Shown here: in pieces, positions 16,320 through 23,452 of the stretch | Layout: the number at the start of each line of letters is the position of its first letter | How positions within the stretch are numbered: the stretch's first letter is position 1 | From: an uncultured Mediterranea sp. | GTDB lineage: Bacteria; Bacteroidota; Bacteroidia; Bacteroidales; Bacteroidaceae | Length of the DNA stretch: 35,637 nt | Reading direction: 5' to 3' | NCBI GenBank assembly: GCA_946056155.1 | Contig: CAMGIP010000010.1 | Coordinates: forward strand, 1 to 35,637 | Position numbers and translations under genes: made by a program | The notes under the pieces: generated by a model | Told to the model about the DNA's origin: nothing | The model's input: the letters and a program-made list of their open reading frames with translations, nothing else | Databases searched by the model: none

Positions 16320-18635
16320 TTACACTACTTTGAGCCAGAGGGAGAAGCGGCTGCCTTGGTGTAGCTTGGAGTTGACAGTGATACGGCCATGGAGACGCTC
16401 GGCAATGACACGACAGATAGCAAGCCCTAATCCTGTACCTTGCTTGAACTCATTCTTCTTGAAGAAACGGTTGAAGATGAGCAGACAATCATCCTCGCTC
16501 AAGCCGATACCGGTGTCTTGCACGTAAATCTCCACCTCTTTCGATTCTTTGTGATATTCCCAGCCCAACGTGATGCTACCTTTTGGGGTGAACTTGGCTG
16601 CGTTGGTAAGGAAGTTCATCACGACCTGCTGGGCACGCATCTGGTCGATGAAGAGTATATATTCTTCTGCTCCTGGTCGATAGATGAACTCCAGATGCTG
16701 GGGTGCCTGCACGCTGTAGCTCTGGTGGATGCCATTCATCAAATCCTCAATCTTAATCTGCTCGAAGCGGAAATCCATGTAGCCTGATTCGATGCGCGAT
16801 ATGTCGAGGATATCATTCACCAACTTCAGCAGTATTTCGTTGTTCTTGTTGATAGTCTCCATCATATCCTCCTTCTCCTCATCTTCCAGCTCCATGCCTG
16901 GAGTGGCCAGAATGTTGCTGAATCCTACAATAGCATTGAGTGGGGTTCGTATTTCGTGACTCATATTGGCCAGGAATGACTCTTTCAAGTCTGCTTCTTC
17001 CATTCGCTTGCGTGCTTGTATCAGCTCTGCCTCACGCTGTTTGATAGAGTCGATGTTGAATAGCAATCCAAACCGCTTGAAGTTTCCATGACTGTCCCAC
17101 TCTCCTTTGGCTCTTACCTCCCACCAGCTGTACTCCTCTTCGCTATTGGAGAAGTTGCACTGCATCTGGTACACGATATTCTCCGTACTGATGTTGTGGG
17201 CTATCTTCTCGGCAAAGCCTTGGTGGAAATCGGGGTGCACCCAGCGGAGGAAGTCAATGCCTGGGATAATGTGCGGTTCCTTGCCAATGAAGCGCCAGAA
17301 GGCGTCATCCAGTTCCAACAGCTCTTTGTTGGTACGCCATACGAAGCTCTGGTTGAAGGTACTGGCAATCTCCAAGGTGGTCTGCTTCTCCTGCAGCTCG
17401 TTAAGTGCCTTGAGTTTCATTCGGGTGGCTCGTACGGCCAGTGTGACGGCCACGCAGAGACCACCTATGAGCAGACCGTAGAAGGTAATCATGAAGCACC
17501 AGTAGATATAGGGGTGCAACGTGCTGTAGGGGATGTTGACGAGATGGTATTTCGCCGGAATCTTCTCTAAGGGGATGCCGAACTTCTGCGCCACATTCCA
17601 ATCCACATAGTAGTCCTTTGGGCTGACCGAGACGGGAATTTCGGCAGGTGGTGTGCCGTTGAGCAGTTCCTTGGCTACGGCTGCCTGCTCTTTGGCCCAG
17701 GTATCGATGGAGCTGAAGTAGCCGGCCAGGAAGCCGATGCCCATGTTGCCGAAGAGGTTGTTGATGCCGGTGAACTGGCTGCGTAGCGACATGATAGCCA
17801 AGGTGTGTGAGGTGGCGTCGAACTTCAGCAGCAGGTAGTGCATCAGTCCTTGCGGGCCGAGCGTCCAAAAGAAGTTCTCGTTGCCCATTTGGTCTTTGCT
17901 TTCGCCTTTGGGAGTAGCGTCACCCTTGGTGGTGTTGCTGCTGATGCTCCGCATGGAGAGCCCCGTGATGGACATGCTGTCGGCAGGAAGTGAATAGAGC
18001 CGCTTGATGCGGTTCTCCCAGTGGAGGTTGTTGAGGATAGGATGTCCCTTCATCTGATCGAGGATAAGGCGCTCTACCTGCCGGTCAAAGAATCTTTGGT
18101 CGAGGTTGGTATAGGCGTGGAGCTCTCCCGTCAGTTCGTGCAGCACCTCCATGCTTTTGATGAAATCCACCGTGTCGCGTATGCCCGTCACGTTGTCATA
18201 TTGCTTCAGCAGTTTATAGTTGGGGAAGCGTACACCACCGAACAGGATAGGACAGCGGCGGAGGGCCGGCCTGTGGGTGGAGAGTAGCGCATAAGTGGCC
18301 TGATCCTCTGTCGTGATAATCAGGTCCGGCCATCGGTGGTGCTGCTCCACGCTGTCAATCCAGTGCTTCATGATGGAGTCTTCGTGAATCTCGATATACT
18401 TGTTGCAGTTGAGGTAGCTGAAGGATAGATGGGCGTTCACCCCTCGGTTTCTCAGTTCGCGAATCAGTTTCCGGTTGTACTCCTCATACTGTTCGTACCC
18501 CTCGTCGTGGGAATGGATGACCCAGATATGCTTGGTGTTGTACCCTCCAAAGAGCCACACCACGCCTATACCCGCGACGGCAATCAGCAGGAGGGTAATT
18601 AGGTAGAGGTATCGTTTTTCTTTCAGCATAGTCAT
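16320..18635 (-). CDS. Membrane sensor histidine kinase with periplasmic binding-protein-like sensor (copy 2)
   Basis: A 771-residue paralogue of the kinase at 10449-12743, with the same order of parts. A membrane segment lies at about 9-30. The periplasmic domain (35-375) begins KHIWVIHSHDEGYEQYEEYN, with PDLIITTEDQATYALL (103-118) and LFGGVRFPNY (131-140). A second membrane segment lies at about 377-401 and a PAS-like domain at 425-535. HisKA has His560 in MSHEIRTPLNAIVGF, and the ATPase domain has NFLTNAAKFTPKGS, DTGIGL and GTGLGL. Around the phosphoacceptor the two kinases differ at only about 4 of 52 residues, whereas the sensor domains have diverged widely. This suggests duplication followed by a change of ligand. 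It is followed by the receptor gene after 182 bp and has its own promoter near 18767. No receiver domain is present. Confidence 0.9.
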   Translation of the reverse strand: MTMLKEKRYLYLITLLLIAVAGIGVVWLFGGYNTKHIWVIHSHDEGYEQYEEYNRKLIRELRNRGVNAHLSFSYLNCNKYIEIHEDSIMKHWIDSVEQHHRWPDLIITTEDQATYALLSTHRPALRRCPILFGGVRFPNYKLLKQYDNVTGIRDTVDFIKSMEVLHELTGELHAYTNLDQRFFDRQVERLILDQMKGHPILNNLHWENRIKRLYSLPADSMSITGLSMRSISSNTTKGDATPKGESKDQMGNENFFWTLGPQGLMHYLLLKFDATSHTLAIMSLRSQFTGINNLFGNMGIGFLAGYFSSIDTWAKEQAAVAKELLNGTPPAEIPVSVSPKDYYVDWNVAQKFGIPLEKIPAKYHLVNIPYSTLHPYIYWCFMITFYGLLIGGLCVAVTLAVRATRMKLKALNELQEKQTTLEIASTFNQSFVWRTNKELLELDDAFWRFIGKEPHIIPGIDFLRWVHPDFHQGFAEKIAHNISTENIVYQMQCNFSNSEEEYSWWEVRAKGEWDSHGNFKRFGLLFNIDSIKQREAELIQARKRMEEADLKESFLANMSHEIRTPLNAIVGFSNILATPGMELEDEEKEDMMETINKNNEILLKLVNDILDISRIESGYMDFRFEQIKIEDLMNGIHQSYSVQAPQHLEFIYRPGAEEYILFIDQMRAQQVVMNFLTNAAKFTPKGSITLGWEYHKESKEVEIYVQDTGIGLSEDDCLLIFNRFFKKNEFKQGTGLGLAICRVIAERLHGRITVNSKLHQGSRFSLWLKVV

Positions 18636-18708
18636 GTCTCGGATACGTTGGTCAGGTTTTTCGGTTGTCGCGTTATTTCTTTACTTAAATTTCGCAGGTC
18701 TGCCACAT

Positions 18709-18756
18709 GCAGTCAGTCAATAAGTTGATAAGGAGGCCAGTGTGTAGCCTGACTGC
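18709..18756. repeat. 8-bp inverted repeat in the 5' leader of the copy-2 kinase
   Basis: GCAGTCAG (18709-18716) and CTGACTGC (18749-18756) are perfect inverted copies separated by 32 bp. The upstream arm lies at the expected transcription start, so the mRNA could begin with a looped structure. Alternatively these are two half-sites of an operator. Confidence 0.5.
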
Positions 18757-18757
18757 A

Positions 18758-18794
18758 AAACAGCAGCAAAAGTAATCGCTCGTCAACTTGTCAA
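18758..18794 (-). promoter_or_regulatory. Promoter of the copy-2 kinase / receptor cassette
   Basis: On the minus strand 18767-18774 reads TACTTTTG (TAnnTTTG). TTG triplets lie at 18792-18794 (17 nt upstream) and 18784-18786, inside two tandem copies of the 8-mer TCAACTTG (plus strand, 18783-18790 and 18791-18798). The 18-bp block 18758-18775 is identical to that of the glycan-operon promoter at 7613-7630. The kinase ATG is at 18635, giving a leader of about 125 nt. Confidence 0.6.
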
Positions 18795-18847
18795 CTTGTT
18801 AGCTTTAAGCAAGTTTATCACTTGTAAAACTTGGATGGGAAGCAAAG

Positions 18848-21382
18848 TCACTCTTTCTTCCGTCTTCTCCGTTTGTCGAGGACCAGCGCCAGAGCAAATC
18901 CCACGATGAGGAGCCCCGTAGCTGTATAAGCCACCGTCTCCGTCACGTGTAGGCTTTTCGGGTCAAAGCGCATCTCAATGGTGTGGCTACCGGCCGGGAT
19001 GTAGAGGGCGCGGAGCACGTAGTTAGCCCGTGCCAGTTCTGCTTTTTCCCCATCGATAGTCACCTGCCAGCCTTCGGGATAGTAGATTTCCGAGAAGACC
19101 GCTATACCATCGTGCCCATTCTCTGAGTGATAGACCAGATGGTTGGGCGCATAGCTCTGCAGCGTAACCATCGAAGTAGAGTCCTTCTGCCATGATGCTG
19201 TCCACCCCTTATCCTGCTTCAGAGCCGCAGCAAAACGGGTATCCACCACTGCCGTACGTAGCGGGTCAAACTCCTCTAAAGCCTCCAACTCCTCGTTGGC
19301 ATTGGCCACCTCTGTCAGCTCCTCCACAAACCAGGCATTGCCACAGGTGTAGGGATTGAGCAGTGGCACTGTGCCTCCTTGGCGGTCGATGGGCAGTATG
19401 AAATACCTTGTATTCAGCATGTTTAGTACTGGGAAAGCCGTGCCATTTACGCTATCCATCTCTGCCTTTGCCTTATAGATCTCCTGCATTGCTATCTGCA
19501 TCTCCGGAGCGATGTGCTCCTCGATGAGCTCCTGATATCGGCGCAGTTTGGCCGGATGGTAGCCACCGATGCTTTTGTGCCAGTAGGAGGTGTTGTTCTC
19601 GTTGAAGGTGTTGGAGGAGAGATTCAGTACCCTGAAGTCGGGTGTGCGGTCGGCCAGGATGGTTTCGTCCGTGGCGCTCTTGCGGAAGGTGTCGGTACGT
19701 ATCTCCCGAGTCACGAAGAGGCTGTCGTGGAGGTATCGTTTGTTCACTCCCCACATATCCACTAAGCAGAGCAGAGCCACACCACCGAGTGTGAGCGATG
19801 TGCGTAGTTTGCCTGTGCTGTGAAGCCAGAGCAGTAGGAGCCCTATGGCAATGACAATCAAGCTCCTGAGTGCATCACTGCTCACCATGGCCGCACGCAT
19901 CTCGCTGAGGTTACGCACGATGCCCGTCATGTCTGCCGGACTGATCTGCTGATTCTTCACTGCCCCTTGCAACATCTGCATCTCCTGTGCCGGCACGTAG
20001 CTGTTGCCAAAGAGTCCTGGAGCCACGGTCAGCAGCAGGGTGATGGCAGTGACAGCCAGTGCTGCATAGCAGGCTTTCTTGTTCTGAAACAGCAGTTTCG
20101 GTTCGTCAATAAGTCGCTTTAGTGCCAATATAGCCAACAGAGGTATGGTAAATTCGGCGATGACGAGGATGCTTGACACCGCGCGGAACTTGTTGTACAT
20201 CGGTACGAAGTCAATAAACCAGTCGGTCAGTGGCATGAAGTTCTTTCCCCAAGAGAGGAGGATGGAGAGCAGGGTAGCTGCCACAAGCGCCCACTTCATT
20301 GCCCCTTTGACTACGAAGCAGCCCACCACGAAGAGCAGCAGCACGAAGGCACCTACATAGACTGGTCCTGAGGTCATCGGCTGGTCGCCAAAGTATTGCC
20401 CTAAGCTATAGATTCCCATCTGACCATATTCCGGCTTGGATTTCTCCATAGCCACCGTGCTGTTTGCCAACGGGTGGCTTGACGATCCTCCTTTGTAGTT
20501 GGGTACTAATAGCGTCCAGGTCTCCCCGATGCCGTAGCTCCATTGGGTGATGTAGTCGCGGTCCAGTCCTCCGCTTGCGGTGGCTGCCTCCTTGGGGTCG
20601 CTCTTCACCAGTTCGCTCTTGCCTCGCATCGTCTCCTTACTGTAGGTATAGGTGTGGTAGAGGTTGCTCAGATTGGTGGCTATGCCCACCAATGCCGCCA
20701 CAGCCACTACTGCCGATGCCTTCCAGAAGCTTTTCAGCCGTCCCTTCTGCAGTGCATCCACAAAGTAGGCCGCCACCATGCAGAGGATGACGAAGCAGAA
20801 GTAGTAGGACATCTGCACGTGGTTAGAGGCTATCTGCAGCGAGACGAAGAGTGCTGTCACCAGTCCACCCCAGAGTAACCGGCCGCGGTAGGCCAGCACA
20901 ATGCCCGCTATCGTAGGCGGTACATAGGCTAAGGTGATGAATTTCCAGAGGTGACCGGCTGCGATAAGGATAAAGAAGTAGCTTGAGAAGGCCCAGGCCA
21001 CACCCCCGATGCCTGCATACCAGGCCGGAAGTCCAAAAGCCCGTAGCAGGATGTAGAAGCCCAGCATCAGGATGAAGGTGAGATAGACATACTCTGGCAG
21101 GAAGAGCCGGTAGGCCCGTTGCAGCCAAGAGAGCGGTCGGGTAGAGTCATACGAGGGGGCAATCTGGTAGGTCGGCATTCCGCCGAAGACAGAGTTGGTC
21201 CATCGGGTGGTGTGTCCCGTCTGCTCCTTATACTCCTTGGCCTCCTGACCCAGTCCCACACCAGCTGCCGTATCATGCTGGAAGAGCACTCGCTCCTCCA
21301 TATTGGCAGGGAAGAAATAGACGAAAGAGATGGCCGCAAAGAGGGCTATCATCAGGATATCGGGCAAGATTCTTTTCATCAT
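18848..21382 (-). CDS. YfhO-family polytopic membrane protein
   Basis: An 844-residue inner-membrane protein. The start is taken at the tandem ATGs 21377-21382 (MMKRILPDILMIALFAAISF), because the longer frame reaching 21511 adds a hydrophilic, basic stretch unlike the family. Roughly a dozen hydrophobic segments fill the first 560 residues. A soluble C-terminal extracytoplasmic domain follows (DFRVLNLSSNTFNENNTSYW, then SYAPNHLVYHSENGHDGIAVFSEIYYPEGW), and a last membrane segment ends in the basic tail RRRRKKE. The NNTSYWH...GYHPAKL and FSEIYYPEGW patterns are typical of Bacteroidetes YfhO proteins. The family has a GT-C-like architecture and is linked in Firmicutes to glycosylation of surface polymers; the Bacteroidetes role is unproven. 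It is transcribed towards the kinase cassette but separated by a 212-bp gap holding a promoter. Confidence 0.85.
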   Translation of the reverse strand: MMKRILPDILMIALFAAISFVYFFPANMEERVLFQHDTAAGVGLGQEAKEYKEQTGHTTRWTNSVFGGMPTYQIAPSYDSTRPLSWLQRAYRLFLPEYVYLTFILMLGFYILLRAFGLPAWYAGIGGVAWAFSSYFFILIAAGHLWKFITLAYVPPTIAGIVLAYRGRLLWGGLVTALFVSLQIASNHVQMSYYFCFVILCMVAAYFVDALQKGRLKSFWKASAVVAVAALVGIATNLSNLYHTYTYSKETMRGKSELVKSDPKEAATASGGLDRDYITQWSYGIGETWTLLVPNYKGGSSSHPLANSTVAMEKSKPEYGQMGIYSLGQYFGDQPMTSGPVYVGAFVLLLFVVGCFVVKGAMKWALVAATLLSILLSWGKNFMPLTDWFIDFVPMYNKFRAVSSILVIAEFTIPLLAILALKRLIDEPKLLFQNKKACYAALAVTAITLLLTVAPGLFGNSYVPAQEMQMLQGAVKNQQISPADMTGIVRNLSEMRAAMVSSDALRSLIVIAIGLLLLWLHSTGKLRTSLTLGGVALLCLVDMWGVNKRYLHDSLFVTREIRTDTFRKSATDETILADRTPDFRVLNLSSNTFNENNTSYWHKSIGGYHPAKLRRYQELIEEHIAPEMQIAMQEIYKAKAEMDSVNGTAFPVLNMLNTRYFILPIDRQGGTVPLLNPYTCGNAWFVEELTEVANANEELEALEEFDPLRTAVVDTRFAAALKQDKGWTASWQKDSTSMVTLQSYAPNHLVYHSENGHDGIAVFSEIYYPEGWQVTIDGEKAELARANYVLRALYIPAGSHTIEMRFDPKSLHVTETVAYTATGLLIVGFALALVLDKRRRRKKE

Positions 21383-21425
21383 AGCTGTTGTTCTATACTG
21401 TTTTGTTCGATTAAGCGAAGGCTCA

Positions 21426-21441
21426 ACGCGCGTACGCGCGT
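21426..21441. repeat. Perfect 16-bp palindrome upstream of the YfhO gene
   Basis: ACGCGCGTACGCGCGT is its own reverse complement and also two copies of the 8-bp palindrome ACGCGCGT. It lies 44 bp before the YfhO ATG in otherwise A/T-rich DNA. It could be an operator or an extruding structure in the leader; nothing in the window indicates the binding partner. Confidence 0.6.
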
Positions 21442-21518
21442 ACCTTATGTTAATATAGGGTGTACAGGAATTGTGCAACGTATCGTTCCTCACATCATGG
21501 CATGGGACCATGGCCCAT

Positions 21519-22727
21519 CTACAGGCATGCCTTGTAGATGTCGAGGATATCCTGTTCCAGCAGCGGTACCCAGGCCGTCTCCAACCCCTCGTTGTCGGCC
21601 ACGTGCTTGGCCATTTCTGCCAGTCGGCTCTCGTCTATACCCACTTCATTCAGGGTCATCGGTATGCCAATCTGGCGGTAGAAGTCGTGGATGGCCTGAA
21701 TGGAGGCTTCGCATCCGGTTACGCCAAAGACATTGCGGCCAAACTTTTCGATACGCTCTACCACCTGTTCATGCAAGGTTCCCGTGGTATGGGAGAGGAT
21801 ATGCTGCATCCAACGAGGTGTGACGATGGCCAGTCCCTCTCCGTGAGTGATGTCATAATAGGCCGAGAGGGCATGCTCCATGGCATGCATCGGCCACCCG
21901 CTCTCGCTGTTGCCCAAGCAGTAGATGCCGTTGCATCCCAAGGTGGTGGCATAGAATATCTCGGCACGGGCATCGTAGTCGGTCGGATTGTCCAGCACCC
22001 GCTTCACATTCTTCACCAACGACCGGATGGCCCCCTCCATAAAGGCATCGTTCATATCGATATGCTCAGCGCAGAAGTAGGACTCCATGATGTGGTTGAT
22101 GCAGTCAGCTATACCCGCCAAGGTCTGTTTCACCGGCAGGGTGAAGGTATAGGTAGGGTCGATGAAGCTGACAGCTGGGAAGACCAGCGGAGAGAAGTAG
22201 GCCAGCTTGTCGTTGGTCTCCGTGCGGGAGATGACTCCACCCATGTCATACTCGCTGCCTGTAGCAGCCATGGTGATGATATCCACAATAGGCACTGCTG
22301 CCGTGGTGGGTTTGCGTCCGCAGACGATATCCCACGCCTCCTCCACCTGCTCATAGACCTTCCCTTTGAGGGTGCCTGCCACGCCAGCTATGGCCTTGGT
22401 ACAGTCGAGCACCGAACCTCCGCCTACTGCCAGAATAACATCAATCTCATGCTCCTGGCAGAGTCTGACTCCCTCCAACACACTGGGGTTGAACTTAGGA
22501 TTAGGCTGTATGCCAGGCAGTTCAAACAGCTCCTTCTCCTGTAGGATACTCTTCACCTCGTCGTAAAGGCTTTGTGACTGCCCAGGAGCCGTCCGTTTGA
22601 TGCTTCCCCCTCCGTAGGTGATTAGCACCCGTTGGCCAAACTGTTTCATCACCTGTAGCAGTTTCTCACTCACCACTCCCTTGCCGAAGATGAGTCGGGT
22701 AGGGGTCATATAATCAAAATTCTTCAT
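21519..22727 (-). CDS. Iron-containing alcohol dehydrogenase (YqhD/BDH-like)
   Basis: A 402-residue cytoplasmic group III alcohol dehydrogenase that reduces aldehydes to alcohols, probably with NADPH. The N-terminal dinucleotide fold shows LIFGKGV, the TYGGGSIKRTA loop (about 38-47) and AVGGGSVLDCTKAIA (100-114). The C-terminal domain has metal ligands Asp208 and His212 in DCINHIMESYF, and His281 and His295 in HAMEHALSAYYDITHGEGLA, with the 14-residue spacing of YqhD. All catalytic features are intact and length fits the family. The ATG at 22727 is preceded by a divergent promoter region shared with the ECF sigma gene. Its neighbours do not point to a pathway; redox balancing or aldehyde detoxification is the usual role. 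Confidence 0.93.
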   Translation of the reverse strand: MKNFDYMTPTRLIFGKGVVSEKLLQVMKQFGQRVLITYGGGSIKRTAPGQSQSLYDEVKSILQEKELFELPGIQPNPKFNPSVLEGVRLCQEHEIDVILAVGGGSVLDCTKAIAGVAGTLKGKVYEQVEEAWDIVCGRKPTTAAVPIVDIITMAATGSEYDMGGVISRTETNDKLAYFSPLVFPAVSFIDPTYTFTLPVKQTLAGIADCINHIMESYFCAEHIDMNDAFMEGAIRSLVKNVKRVLDNPTDYDARAEIFYATTLGCNGIYCLGNSESGWPMHAMEHALSAYYDITHGEGLAIVTPRWMQHILSHTTGTLHEQVVERIEKFGRNVFGVTGCEASIQAIHDFYRQIGIPMTLNEVGIDESRLAEMAKHVADNEGLETAWVPLLEQDILDIYKACL

Positions 22728-22757
22728 GCGCTATGATTTTGTCTTATTATCTCGCCG

Positions 22758-22794
22758 CAAATATAGTGATAATCTGTCGGATTATCGGTTAATC
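22758..22794 (-). promoter_or_regulatory. Promoter of the alcohol dehydrogenase gene with overlapping inverted repeats
   Basis: On the minus strand 22758-22765 is TATATTTG (TAnnTTTG), 31 bp before the ATG. Directly upstream, GATAATC (22768-22774) and GATTATC (22780-22786) form a 7-5-7 inverted repeat. The second arm also pairs as GATTA-TCGGT-TAATC (22780-22794). Such symmetry between the -7 and -33 positions suggests a regulator site. The GATTA/TAATC half-sites resemble those of the 7459-7529 array. Confidence 0.5.
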
Positions 22795-22850
22795 AGTTAG
22801 CGCAATCTCACTTTTTTCCTCTTGTCGGCAGATAATTCGCAGAGAATCTC

Positions 22851-22858
22851 TATTTTTG
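22851..22858 (+). promoter_or_regulatory. -7 box of the ECF sigma gene
   Basis: TATTTTTG on the plus strand matches TAnnTTTG and lies 26 bp before the sigma-factor ATG at 22885, so the leader would be only about 20 nt. This suggests housekeeping transcription of the sigma gene rather than pure autoregulation. A clear -33 element at 19-21 nt was not found; the nearest TTG (22822-22824) is 26 nt away. Confidence 0.5.
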
Positions 22859-22884
22859 TGCCGAAAACCCTATAGCCCCCTCCA

Positions 22885-23397
22885 ATGTCCTATTCACCAC
22901 AGCTATCCCGTCAGTTTGAAGAGTTGTTCAAGGCGAACTACTCCAAGCTCTACTATGTGGCACTCGACTGGGTGGAGGATGCAGAGTCGGCCAAGGACCT
23001 GGTCAATGACCTCTTTGCCGAACTTTGGAAACAGTATGAACGGCTGCAGCATGAGGATGTGGAGGCCTACCTCTTCCAATCCTTGCGCAACCGTTGCATC
23101 AACTACCTCAAGCATCAACGGGTGGAGCAGGAGTATCGCGAGAGGATGCTGGCCGAGAAGCAGTCATCTATTGACGAGAATCCGGCTATCCATGAGGCAC
23201 GGCTGATGGTGATAGAGCGTACTCTGGAGGAGATGAACCCACAGACCCGCTGGGTCTTTGAGCAGTGCTACTTCGAGGGTAGGCACTATAAGGAGATAGC
23301 CGATCAGTTGGCTGTGAGCGTGAGCACCATCCATAAGCGGATGACGCAGGCCTTCAACGCCTTCAGGTCGGCCTTTGGACGTGATAAAAAAACTTAA
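22885..23397 (+). CDS. ECF-type RNA polymerase sigma factor
   Basis: A 170-residue sigma-70 family protein of the extracytoplasmic-function class. Region 2 spans about 10-76 (FEELFKANYSKLYYVAL; DLVNDLFAELWKQ; AYLFQSLRNRCINYLKH). Region 4 spans about 108-160 (ERTLEEMNPQTRWVFEQCYFEG, then the helix-turn-helix HYKEIADQLAVSVSTIHKRM). There is no region 1 or 3, and length is normal. The FecR anti-sigma gene follows after 55 bp, and a SusC carrying an STN domain lies further on. This is the classical outer-membrane-to-sigma signalling arrangement. The expected targets are the downstream protease-SusCD genes. Confidence 0.95.
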   Translation: MSYSPQLSRQFEELFKANYSKLYYVALDWVEDAESAKDLVNDLFAELWKQYERLQHEDVEAYLFQSLRNRCINYLKHQRVEQEYRERMLAEKQSSIDENPAIHEARLMVIERTLEEMNPQTRWVFEQCYFEGRHYKEIADQLAVSVSTIHKRMTQAFNAFRSAFGRDKKT

Positions 23398-23452
23398 AAC
23401 ATGGGCATGGGGGAGTAGCTAATCAGACCATGTAGTTGTTATTGGTATAGAA

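Noticed and set aside
21383..21511. 43-residue N-terminal extension of the YfhO protein
   Set aside because: It would translate through the 16-bp palindrome and gives a basic non-membrane stretch; the tandem ATGs at 21377-21382 fit the family.
21471..22544. Long plus-strand open frame opposite the alcohol dehydrogenase gene
   Set aside because: The opposite strand encodes an intact dehydrogenase with all metal ligands; the antisense frame has no family features.
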